The translations under genes were made by a program, and so were the position numbers. A stretch of 20,797 bases of DNA from Ophiothrix spiculata (taxonomy: Eukaryota > Echinodermata > Ophiuroidea > Amphilepidida > Ophiotrichidae), in assembly GCA_000969725.1 (NCBI GenBank), contig JXSR01S074567.1. One strand, 5' to 3'. Positions 8,007 through 16,519 of this stretch are shown here, piece by piece; position 1 is the first letter of the stretch, and the number at the start of each line of letters is the position of its first letter. Under the pieces are notes generated by a model. It made no database searches. It was not told the origin of the DNA and worked only from the letters and a program-made list of their open reading frames with translations.

Positions 8007-8258
8007 GTGATGACTCACCCCGAAAAAGGGGACTTTGCGACAGAACACCTTTAGAGAAACTAATGAAAATAGGCAGCGAAAAATATGGAAAATAATAAGA
8101 ATTTCCAGTAGATTTATGTTATAAAAATTGGATCGCCTTGATCAATTTCAACGAGTAAGGTGTCATTTTGAAGCTAAGAAAATGCTGTAACAGATGAAAT
8201 GATAAAATCAAAATTGATATCATCTGCAAAGTTACCCCTTTTCGGGGTGAGCTGTCAC
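8007..8258. mobile_element. MITE (252 bp) with hairpin-forming terminal repeats
   Basis: The left end reads GTGATGACTCACCCCGAAAA, continuing as AGGGG then ACTTTGC. The complement of the right end reads GTGACAGCTCACCCCGAAAA, continuing as GGGGT then ACTTTGC. Twelve of the first 15 positions match, and the similarity runs on for about 30 bp. ATTT lies directly outside both ends (8003-8006, 8259-8262) and may be a 4-bp target duplication. Each end contains its own palindrome, CCCCGAAAAAGGGG. No ORF is present. The superfamily is not assigned. Confidence 0.65.
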
Positions 8259-8847
8259 ATTTATATTTCAATATATCTATACCAATTTATATCTCAATAT
8301 ATACCAATTTGTATGTTCGTACTAACCATAAAGCAGCTTCGTGAATGCTGAAATGACACAGAGATAATAGGAATTTGAAAGCACAATCAATTATATATAT
8401 CTAAAAATAGGTCCGAACTCGAACTACGAACACCATTGGTAATACAGATTTAGATTTTATGGTTTTTTATGTTTTAAATGAAAGGACAAAAGCGCAGGGA
8501 AACTATTAATGGTGCACTGAATTGTGAATACCGAGAAATGGACTTTCAATGCGTTGCTTGGACACGTGAAATTTTACTGGGTTGCTTTAAACACGTTAAA
8601 CATTTGTCTTTGTAATTCAAGATAAGGCACGGCACTATTTCGTTACGTTCTTCATTCATTTTGATTTTAATAAAAATGGAAATAACTTACATGTATGGTA
8701 GCACGTAAGGTTTCTAAAATTCACAACATCGCTTTATTTTGAAACAAAGGCTGAAAACATTCATATATAAAAGCCATGATAATGCTCAACTTAAGTATCT
8801 TGATCAAGAATAAAATCAAGTCATAGTTACCACTGAATGTTACAATA
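8259..8847. other. Unassigned AT-rich spacer
   Basis: A small imperfect duplication (TATACCAATTT, twice, at about 8278-8311) is the only visible structure. No gene is seen. Confidence 0.35.
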
Positions 8848-8891
8848 CAGCGTGAGTCAAAATGAACTTGACCGAGATTCAAAACTGTATA

Positions 8892-9483
8892 GGCTCATTC
8901 CAGTGAAAACTAAACCTTTTTTGATTTCAAGCAAAACATTAGCTTTTTTTATTTGATCACATAAACATGTTTTTCAGTCATACATTTGTTACTTGGTGCG
9001 TGAGAAGTATTTTCGAATCAGAAATTGTAAAGTTTGTCTATCCGTGCATGAATGAGCACATGTTTTGTTTCAAAAATGTCACAAACGTTACCAAACGTTA
9101 CAACACAAAACAATGCATTAAAATAAGTCCTGGCGATATAATTTTCTGTAATTTTTATGAAATATTTATAAATATGTTACCCATAATCGGTGTAAAGCGG
9201 AATAAAAAAAATCGTTGCAACTTCAGAGAATTTGTACTTTGAAGTCATTTGGAGCAAAAAACCATTTCCGCGCGAGGTCACAAACGTTACCGAACGTTAC
9301 ATGAACTTTACTCAGGATTTTGGCAATTAATTTAATTGTCAAACATTTACATGTCTTGACCCCACCAGTGAGCACAATTATCAACAACAAACTCGTTGAT
9401 ATAATGTTTATGCTAGATTATGTGGCCATTTAAAAGTGAAATTTTTCAATTTTTTGGTCACAAATATTACTTTGGAATCACAC
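8892..9483. mobile_element. 592-bp insertion in the left terminal repeat of the larger element
   Basis: TATA precedes (8888-8891) and follows (9484-9487) this segment, and the intact partner sequence at 12097-12100 has a single TATA at the same place, so it is a preserved empty site. The insert begins GGCTCATTCCA, and the complement of its end reads GTGTGATTCCA, giving a weak inverted terminus sharing ATTCCA. Inside are two near-identical 24-bp words (9078-9101 and 9277-9300) of the type GTCACAAACGTTACC plus (A/G)AACGTTAC, and a diverged third at 9457. An ORF at 8967-9242 has no recognisable motif. Confidence 0.7.
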
Positions 9484-9662
9484 TATAACAAAAGAACTAC
9501 TGATATTTAAAACAATTGTTACGCACCTTGGAAATGTACCTACTCTTTTGCTTATTTTGAAAAAATAATGAAGGAAATGGGTAATTCCTAAGAGAAGTTA
9601 TACCTGTTTTTGTAAAAAAAAAAACACATCTTACAAGCTATCCACGGAATTGAGGACCCTAG

Positions 9663-9892
9663 AACTAGAAGGGGGTTAAGTCACATTGAGTACAAACTGA
9701 GAAAACGGCACAAACATAAAATCATTTGTGTAGTCTTGAATAGTATATTGCTGTATTTCGCAGTGACTTTTACGCATGTTCTGATCATCAAATTACTACA
9801 AAACCTTTACAGAATGTAGAAATGAGAATTATGTAGCAGGAAATTGACACAACTCAATTGTCTAGATTTTGTGACTTAACCCCCTTTTAGTT
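9663..9892. mobile_element. Small inverted-repeat element (230 bp)
   Basis: Positions 9663-9685 begin AACTAGAAGGGGGTTAAG and continue TCACA. Positions 9870-9892 are the inverse complement, with one mismatch in 23. This is a good MITE-like pair, but the bases outside (CCTAG and GGATT) do not form a clear target duplication. It lies between the left terminal repeat of the larger element and repeat unit A0. Confidence 0.55.
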
Positions 9893-10008
9893 GGATTGTG
9901 AACAGAAATGACATCAATCTTTGCCGGAAGAAGACAGGGTATTAGTAACAGGTGATTGCACTTACTTTGCATTTTGTTCGCTCATCAATTATTGATGTTT
10001 GGTCAATA

Positions 10009-10021
10009 AACACACACACAA
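10009..10021 (+). repeat. Short (CA)n microsatellite at the array edge
   Basis: AAACACACACACA immediately precedes the first base recognisable as repeat unit A0. Confidence 0.6.
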
Positions 10022-10028
10022 AAAAGAT

Positions 10029-10471
10029 AAATGCGTTAACTTTTATTTTAAAAAGATTGAATTTTTAAACTCAAACGTAGATTATACTTAGCTGCTCTTA
10101 GTCTGTGCCGTGGGCTTTCATCTTAGATCATATTAGAAATTAACGCGTGACGAAAAAACGTAAGAGGTTGTCAACCCTATGAATAACCGACGGCAATGAT
10201 TTTCCAAAATACAATATAACACCAGATTTTCTCATAAATCCTAAAAACGTATATACGTGTTTTATTGATCAAACATCAAATGTCGCGAATTTTATATTAT
10301 TCTCTACTTTTGAATCATTATATCCTTTTGGGCACTTTTTGTTAATTAAAGTTTCGACCATGCTCAATTTTGTATACATACGGTTAAGCAGAAATGCAAA
10401 AGAACGAGGTCAATTGTTGCAATACAAATGACCGTAACCAGTTGTAGGTCACTATTTGCATTTTGTTAGAT
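10029..10471 (+). repeat. 1.3-kb repeat family, unit A0 (partial)
   Basis: Starts abruptly inside the unit at AAATGCGTTAAC and runs to the unit end near TTGTTAGAT. It contains the family's landmark words GATTATACTTAGCTGCTC, GTGCCGTGGGCTTTCATC, AATAACCGACGGCAATGATT, TTTATTGATCAAAC, TCCTTTTGGGCA and AAAAGAACGAGGTCAAT. Diagnostic variants here (ACAATATAACACCAGATTTT, and GTTAATTAAAGTTTCGACC) match unit B3 on the other arm, not its neighbour A1. No coding frame is seen. Confidence 0.8.
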
Positions 10472-11790
10472 GGTGAAGGAGGAGGATGAAGACCCAACCA
10501 ATACCCCAGCCTACCAACAATGGAAATAGATGTTAACAAGACATCCACCATAGAGTTGGTTATTAATCAATTGTTAAATGAGCAGAGAGTTTGCCCTTAA
10601 ATAACATATTTCAAAAATTTAGGATAATGAATTTAACAGTAGTATAATCCACGCAAAAAAGTGTGCAACATCTCATTCAAATAAAGATGAAGTTAGTCTG
10701 TGTTTATCTTTACAAATCATGTTCTGTCTAAACATTTGCGAAACTGAATCACAACAAACAATGTTGAGCATAAACTACCAGTAATCTTTGTTGACATTCT
10801 GTCAGACGACTACAAACCTGGCACCATTTGCAAGTTTCAACTGACATTTCTTGGATTTAATTAGTCTTACTAAATTAAAGTCGCTAAGGCATTTGTCATT
10901 CTTTTCACATTGATCAGATCAAATTGTAGACAATTAATTCGGTGCATAATCATGTTAATTAAAATCCGAGAATGGAGGAACGTAGTTGTTCAAGATTATG
11001 AAACACGTTTAACAATATCAATATTGCTAATTTTCAAATAAAAGTATACAGGCTTATAATTGGCATTTGAACCTTATCACAATGTTTTACATTCCACAAA
11101 GAAAGTAGGTTTATCTACATGTATAAGTAAAACTGGAGTAAGAAAAATATATTGATTAATTTTTATTCAACAAAATAGGTCAATTCTCATCTGTGATTTA
11201 TTCGTAAATTCAAAATACCAATTCACATAGCAATAATATTGATTGAATTAAAATGATAATGTCGTTTATATATTATACGAACACTACATTTTCATTTGCG
11301 TAAAAAGAATGTAAATAAGCTCGTCAAAATCTAATATATCATCACATTTTAAAATAGCTAACGTTTCAGGAAATGCGTTAACTCTTATTTTAAATTTTCA
11401 AATTCAAACGCAGATTATACTTAGCTGCTCCTAAGTCTGTGCCGTGGGCTTTCATCTAAGGCAAAATAAAAAATAAACCCGGAACAAAAAACGTAAAAGG
11501 TTGTCAACCTCATGAATAACCGACGGCAATGATTTTCCCAAATACAATGTAGCACCAATTTTTCTCATAAATCTTAAATACGTATACGGGTTTTATTGAT
11601 CAAACGTCAAATGTCGCGAATTTTATATTATTCCCTCTTTTTGAATCGTTATATCCTTTTGGGCATTTTTGTTAATTTTGGTGTCGACCATGCTCAATTT
11701 TGTATACATACGGTTAAGCAGAAATGCAAAAGAACGAGGTCAATAGTTGCAATACAAATGACTGTAACCAGTTGTAGGTATTTGCAGTTT
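10472..11790 (+). repeat. 1.3-kb repeat family, unit A1 (full length)
   Basis: The spacing from A0 to A1, measured between identical ATGCGTTAAC words (10031 and 11373), is 1342 bp. The unit begins GGTGAAG, passes AACAAGACATCC, GATGAAGTTAGTCTGTG, AACAATGTTGAGCATAAAC, GGAGTAAGAAAAATATATTG and GCTAACGTTTCAGG, and ends TATTTGCAGTTT. Its start carries a 40-base replaced stretch (about 10479-10518) not seen in the other units. Its second half shares ACAATGTAGCA and TTTTGGTGTCGACC with unit B1 of the opposite arm. By eye the last 89 bases differ from B1 at six positions. It is noncoding. Confidence 0.8.
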
Positions 11791-11881
11791 ACGAAGGTTC
11801 TCTTTCAACTATGAGATGCTTAAATGACATGGCATGTTCACTGCTAGATTTTACATAGTTACACAGACTAACACGATTTTT
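11791..11881 (+). repeat. Inner terminal extension of the left arm
   Basis: After A1 the inverted similarity to the right arm continues for about 90 bp (GAGATGCTTAAATGACATGG, then TTACATAGTTACACAGACTA, then ACACGATTTTTGG), and then ends sharply. The partner is 14661-14753. This sequence is present only at the inner edge of each arm and not between units, so it marks the true inner terminus of both arms. Confidence 0.75.
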
Positions 11882-12139
11882 GGAACTCTGCTCAATCAAG
11901 GGTTTACTTTGCATTTTTAATTGGTTTGCTTATTTATTCCGTGGACAGCTTGAAAAAAATCGTTTTTTTACTAAACCAAGCATAACTTCTCTTAGTAATT
12001 ACCGATTTCCTTCATTCTTTTTTTAAAATAAGCAGAAGAGTCTGCACATTTCGAAGGTGGTTACCAATTGTTTTTCAATATCAGTAGTTCTTTTGTTATA
12101 CAGTTTTGAATCTCGGTCAACTTCATTTTGACTCACGCT

Positions 12140-12646
12140 TATACAAAATTGCATTTTTAATTAAACATTTTTTTTCATATTTCAGCAAATCTACCTTATC
12201 AAAATTTACATCTGTTTTCGCAAAATGGAGATCAGATAAAATGCAATTAATCAACAAAATCCTGCCCTGAAAAATATCGGTTTTTATTTCCTAGAATTTT
12301 GGCCCGCGTTTTGGATCTCTTTGGCTTTTGATAGGTTTTGCTAATATATAGTATTTTTACGAGCTCTGCACAATATTTCGTTTCGCCAATTTTGCACACA
12401 TGTCAATATCTAATTTTACAAGTGCGCAGCTGGCACTCTAATAATCACTCATGTTGACCTTCAATAGTCAACGAAAAACCAACAACATAAAGTCTAAATA
12501 AATTAAGTTGTAGGGTTTTATGAGGAACACGAGAATAAGATATCTGGAGAAGGTATGCATACCGATTGCCAGTTCAAAACATATTCGATAGGTCACTACA
12601 AAAGTAGATGATAATTCCTTGTTGTCTTTTTGTACAGGTTGTAATG
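12140..12646. other. Unassigned AT-rich DNA in the centre between the repeat arms
   Basis: No gene or element is recognised. It begins just outside the right terminus of the TA-flanked element. Confidence 0.35.
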
Positions 12647-12724
12647 AGAGGGTTCAGGAATAGCATAATTAGCAGATCGCATCCCAATGTTACATCTCAG
12701 ATATGTTTCATCCCTGAACCCTCT
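12647..12724. repeat. Small foldback (78 bp)
   Basis: AGAGGGTTCAGGAAT (12647-12661) pairs with ATCCCTGAACCCTCT (12710-12724), 14 of 15 positions, around a 48-base loop. It could be a very short MITE or a chance hairpin. No target duplication is visible. Confidence 0.5.
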
Positions 12725-12880
12725 AGATCATAATTTAAAACCATTACAAAAATTTCCATTGGAAGCAAGACATCATGGGAAGGTGCTGAATTCTTCTTTT
12801 TGGCACTACTATAATTAAGAAAATTTGGCAAGCGCTATTCATATTGTTAGCGGTTACCGCAAATGTTACGTTTGCGTACA

Positions 12881-12888
12881 CACTGAAC
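12881..12888 (+). repeat. Left 8-bp target duplication of the hAT-like element
   Basis: CACTGAAC, identical to 13874-13881. Confidence 0.75.
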
Positions 12889-12899
12889 CAAGGTTGGCA

Positions 12900-13040
12900 A
12901 TTTCCCGGGAAATACTAGTATTTCCCGCCTAGGTGGCAAATACTGGTAAATACCGGGAAATACTGGTAAATACCAGGAAATACTGGGAAATACCGGGAAA
13001 TACCTGGTCGATACCTGGTCGATACCTGGGAAATACCATT
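12900..13040. repeat. Left array of AAATACC/AAATACT motifs
   Basis: Roughly a dozen near-copies of (G/T)(G/C)GAAATAC(C/T)(G/A)G and GGTAAATACC occur in tandem, ending with two GTCGATACCTG units. Repeated subterminal words in hAT elements are often transposase-binding sites, so that role is inferred here and not shown. Confidence 0.6.
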
Positions 13041-13757
13041 CACTAAATACTATATCTATTTTCAAGATCCCATGGGGGTTATCCTAATTTAAGTATGTTT
13101 TCCCATTAGAATGTTATGTGAACAATTTTAAATTGGTTTACTTGAATAATTAAATTATCTAAGACAAAAACATGCAATCAGGCATGTTTTATATTCATCA
13201 ATGTCTATAATGATACATGATGCTGCTGGGGTGTTGAGATGTTGAGGGGTCAGATTATTTGATTCAACAGGTGGAATTTACATATAAAATCAACAAAAGA
13301 CACACACAAACACACACAAAAAACTAGCACATGTATGATTTAACTTTGGCAATTATAGTGCTGTGTAGGTTCAAAACGGCTGTTGATTATAAATATTTTT
13401 CAAGTGAACATTCACTAGGAGTGTTAGAGTCGGCCAAAAGCATACTATTAGGCCTAAATGAGTTAACACAAATCACTGATATATTTCTTATAACGAAATT
13501 TTTTTGTCACTTCCCCACTTTAATAGAAAATACACACTCTGTTCACAAATCTTAAAATCCCGTACTTGATGATTTACAAGTCATAAAGTATATTTTACAG
13601 ACATAAATAGTCATCTACTGTATATCCCACTGAAAACACCACTTACCCCTTCCCACCCAAAGGGAATGATTTTTGTGTCTTATATGAGCTTCTCTGTGGT
13701 AGTTAATTAATATTATTAATGTTTAAAAGCACAAAAGCTTTGAAATCACTTCTTTTT

Positions 13758-13858
13758 CAAGTATTTGCCAGTATTTCCCGGTATTTCCCACTTTAGCCAA
13801 AATTTGCTTGGTGGTATTTACCAGTAAATACCGGTATTTACCGCCCCGGGAAATACCG
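13758..13858. repeat. Right array of GTATTTCC/GTATTTACC motifs
   Basis: Inverted counterpart of the left array, with fewer copies: GTATTTGCC, GTATTTCCC, GGTATTTACC, GGTATTTACCG and related words. Confidence 0.6.
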
Positions 13859-13873
13859 GCCAACCTTGGCTTG

Positions 13874-13881
13874 CACTGAAC
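13874..13881 (+). repeat. Right 8-bp target duplication of the hAT-like element
   Basis: CACTGAAC, identical to 12881-12888. Confidence 0.75.
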
Positions 13882-13987
13882 TAAACTTATTTTTGCAACT
13901 TCTTCAATAAATCTGACACCAGTGTTATTCCAAATGATTTTTTGCAGATTATACTTAAATTTTTATTTTGAAAGATACACTACGAAC

Positions 13988-14087
13988 ACCCCAGCTCATT
14001 TAACAATTTCTCTATAACCAACTCTATTGGTAGATGTCTTGCTAACATTTATTTCCATGGTTATGGAATTTTTAATACCTTCACCAT
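13988..14087 (-). repeat. 1.3-kb repeat family, isolated fragment B0
   Basis: About 100 bp matching the end of the right-arm units: GCTCATTTAACAATT, AACCAACTCTA, GATGTCTTG(C/T)TAACAT, TTTCCATGGTTATGG and ACCTTCACCAT. It has the same orientation as B1-B4 but lies inside the central spacer, about 570 bp before the right arm. It suggests the array once extended further inward or was disrupted. Confidence 0.65.
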
Positions 14088-14660
14088 TAAGGCTTCTGTT
14101 CTCCGAAAATAGCGTTGCAGGGTAATTCATGGTCAATGCAGGGTTTTACCCATTCATACAAGACACAGCACAACAATTTTTCGCACACATGAAAAGTAGA
14201 GTCTGTAGATTATGCATCAGCCTTGTTTATTGATTTTTCACACATTTTATACTCTTTGAAAATGGCGATAAGAATGTTTTTAAATGTTTTTTTTTGGTAG
14301 TTCGAACCATCTGATCTTATTCAAATTTCACAAGCTTACGGTCGAGATACGTGTTATGGAATAACAAATAGTAATCCAGACCTTTAATTGTTAGCAACAG
14401 CATTTTATCGTTAAAGGGCTTGATCGTAAAATTTAGTGTTAAACGTTGCAGTTTCCATGGAGTATTTAATGTTGCCGTTGCTGTTGCTAGAATCGAAAGT
14501 CTAACTTATCATTGTAATTCCTTTTTTTGCGTAGATTTTTGAGTTTACGAAAAAAGCGCAACCTTTTATGAAGAAAGCTGTTGACACCATTTAGAACATG
14601 TTCCTTAAACGAAAACCTAGGCCTATAGTTAAAACGAAAATGAAATTTTTCATATGTGTG
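14088..14660. other. Unassigned spacer between fragment B0 and the right arm
   Basis: AT-rich with no gene. A TTCGAACC word near 14302 recalls a tRNA-type B box, but no A box or cloverleaf could be drawn around it. Confidence 0.35.
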
Positions 14661-14753
14661 CCAAAAATCGTGTTAGTCTGTGTAACTATGTAAATTCTAG
14701 CAATGAACATGCCATGCCATTCAAGCATCTCATTGTTGAAAAAGAACCTAAAT
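14661..14753 (-). repeat. Inner terminal extension of the right arm
   Basis: CCAAAAATCGTGTTAGTCTG through GCATCTCATTGTTGAAAAAG is the inverse complement of 11791-11881 with scattered differences. Similarity stops at 14661, the mirror of the stop on the left arm. Confidence 0.75.
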
Positions 14754-16048
14754 AAACTGCAAATACCTACAACTGGTTACGGTCATTTATATCGCAACAA
14801 TTGACCTCGTTCTTTTGCATTTCTGCTGAACCCTATGTATACAAAATTGAGCATGGTCGACACCAAAATTAACAAAAATGCCCAAAAGGATATAACGATT
14901 CAAAACGAGGGAATAATATAAAATTCGCAACATTTGACGTTTGATCAATAAAACACGTATACGTATTTAAGATTTATGAGAAAAATTGTTGCTACATTGT
15001 ATTTGGGAAAATCATTGCCGTCGGTTATTCATGAGGTTGACAACCTCTTACGTTTTTCGTCACGCGTTAATTTCTAATATGACCTAAGATGAAAGCCCAC
15101 GGCACAGACTTAGGAGCAGCTAAGTATAATCTGCGTTTGAGTTTGAAAATTCAATCTTTTTAAAATAAGAGTTAACGCATTTCCTGAAACGGTAAGCTAT
15201 TTTAAAAATGTGATGATATATTAGATTTTGACGACTTTATTTACATTCTTTTTACGCAAATGAAAATGTAGTACTCGTATAATATATAGACGACATTATC
15301 ATTTTAATTCAATTAGTATTATTGCTATTGGAATTGGTATTTTGAATTTACGAATAAATCACAGCTGAAAATTGACCTATTTGTTGAATAAAAATCAATC
15401 AATATATTTTTCTTACTCCAGATTGTAGATAAACCTACTTTCTTTGTGAAATGTAAAACATTGTGATAAGGGTCAAATGCCAATTATAAGCCTGTATACT
15501 TTTATTTGAAAATTAGCAATATTGATATTGTTAACCGTGTTTCATAATCTTGAACAACTACATTCCTCCATTCTCAGGTTTTAATTAACATGATTAAGCA
15601 CTGAATTCATTGTCTAAAAGTTGATCTGATCAATATCAAAAGAATTGCAAATGCCTTAGCGACCGTTTTAATTTAGTATTACGACTAATTAAATCCAACA
15701 AATGTCAGTGGAAACTTGCAAATGGCGCCAGGATTGTAGCCGTCTGACAGAATGTCAACAAAGATTACTGGTAGTTTATGCTCAACATTGTTTATTGTGA
15801 TTCAGTTTCGCAAATGTTTAGACAGAACATGATTCAAGACTAACTTCATCATTATTTGAATGTGATGTTGCATACTATTTTGCGTGGATTTTACTACTGT
15901 TAAAGTAATTATCCTATTTATTCTGAAATATGTTATTTAAGGGCAAACCCCTGCTCATTTAACAATTGATTAACAACCAACTCTATGGTTGATGTCTTGT
16001 TAACATCTATTTCCATGGTAATGGAATTTTTAATGACTTCACCTGACA
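14754..16048 (-). repeat. 1.3-kb repeat family, unit B1 (full length)
   Basis: Begins AAACTGCAAATACC and runs about 1294 bp to the next unit start. It contains inverted forms of all the family landmarks, including AATCATTGCCGTCGGTTATT, GAAAGCCCACGGCAC, GAGCAGCTAAGTATAATC, CTCAACATTGTTT and TTAACATCTATTTCC. It pairs with A1 by shared variants (TGCTACATTGTATTTGGG, GGTCGACACC and a single-G TCAGTTTCGC). It is missing a short GTAAAGATAAACACA stretch near 15837 that A1, B2 and B3 keep. It is noncoding. Confidence 0.8.
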
Positions 16049-16519
16049 AACTGCAAATACCTACAACTGGAACAGTTACGGTCATTTGTATTGCAACAAT
16101 TGACCTCGTTCTTTTGCAATTTAGTATTACGACTAATTAAATCCAAGAAATGTCAGTGGAAACTTGCAAATTGCGCCAGGTTTGTAGTCGTCTGACAGAA
16201 AATCAACAAAGATTACTGGTAGTTTATGCTCAACATTGTTTGTTGTGATTCAGGTTTCGCAAAAGTTTAGACAGAACATGATTTGTAAAGATAAACACAG
16301 ACTAACTTCATCTCATCTTTATTTGAATGTGATGTTGCACACTATTTTGCGTGGATTATACTACTGTTAAATTGATTATCCTAACTTTTTTGAAATATGC
16401 TATTTATGGGCAAACTCCCTGCTCATTTAACAATTGATGTTTAACCAACTCTATGGCGGATGTCTTGTTAACATCTATTTCCATGGTAATGGAATCTTTA
16501 ATGACTTCACCATCTAACA
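16049..16519 (-). repeat. 1.3-kb repeat family, unit B2 (internally deleted)
   Basis: A 471-bp unit. It starts normally (AACTGCAAATACC through CCTCGTTCTTTTGCA) and then jumps to ATTTAGTATTACGACTAATT, so about 850 bp of the unit are missing. The junction is at about 16118, where both source sequences carry a TTTTGCA/TTTTAAT-like word, compatible with end joining at short homology. It shares with B3 a five-base (A/T)ACAG insertion in ACTGG-TTACGG that B1 and B4 lack. Confidence 0.75.

Larger units (their letters stand above)
8848..12139. mobile_element. Large TA-flanked element with ~200-bp terminal inverted repeats, carrying part of the 1.3-kb repeat array
   Basis: The left end contains AGCGTGAGTCAAAATGAACT, then TTGACCGAGATTC. 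The same words appear inverted at the right end (12097-12139). After removing a 592-bp insertion, the left end continues AACAAAAGAACTACTGATAT, then GAATGAAGGAAAT-type and CTAAGAGAAGTTAT words, and stops near CCACGGAAT (9651). The right end matches throughout, back to 11939. TA lies next to both termini (8846-8847 and 12140-12141), with a one-base difference in where the ends begin. TA flanks suit the Tc1/mariner group, but no transposase is present. The interior holds a small inverted-repeat element, repeat units A0 and A1, and the A1 extension. Confidence 0.6.
12889..13873. mobile_element. hAT-like non-autonomous element (985 bp) with exact 8-bp target duplication and arrayed terminal motifs
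   Basis: CACTGAAC occurs at 12881-12888 and again at 13874-13881, an exact 8-bp target duplication as expected for hAT transposons. The left terminus reads CAAGGTTGGC. The complement of the right one reads CAAGCCAAGGTTGGC, so the same core is shifted by five bases. Inside both ends lie runs of about ten-base words such as GGTAAATACC, GGGAAATACT and GGAAATACTG (about 12900-13040 and 13760-13858). The middle is AT-rich, with an (AC)n-like stretch near 13299-13322, and has no transposase frame. An ORF read through the left motif array is only a translation of these repeats. Confidence 0.75.

Noticed and set aside
8967-9242. 91-codon open frame inside the 592-bp insertion
   Set aside because: No transposase or other motif, and part of it is a translation of the repeated ACAAACGTTAC words.
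11596-11814. 72-codon open frame in unit A1
   Set aside because: The frame is not kept in the other repeat units, which are otherwise similar.
12900-13040. Possible CRISPR array
   Set aside because: The repeated words are about ten bases, contiguous and without spacers, in a eukaryotic transposon end.
12847-13065. Minus-strand open frame with repetitive FPGIYQYLP-like product
   Set aside because: It is a direct translation of the AAATACC motif array of the hAT-like element.
14296-14310. B-box-like TTCGAACC suggesting a tRNA or tRNA-derived SINE
   Set aside because: No A box, no cloverleaf stems and no poly(A) or simple tail at a suitable distance.
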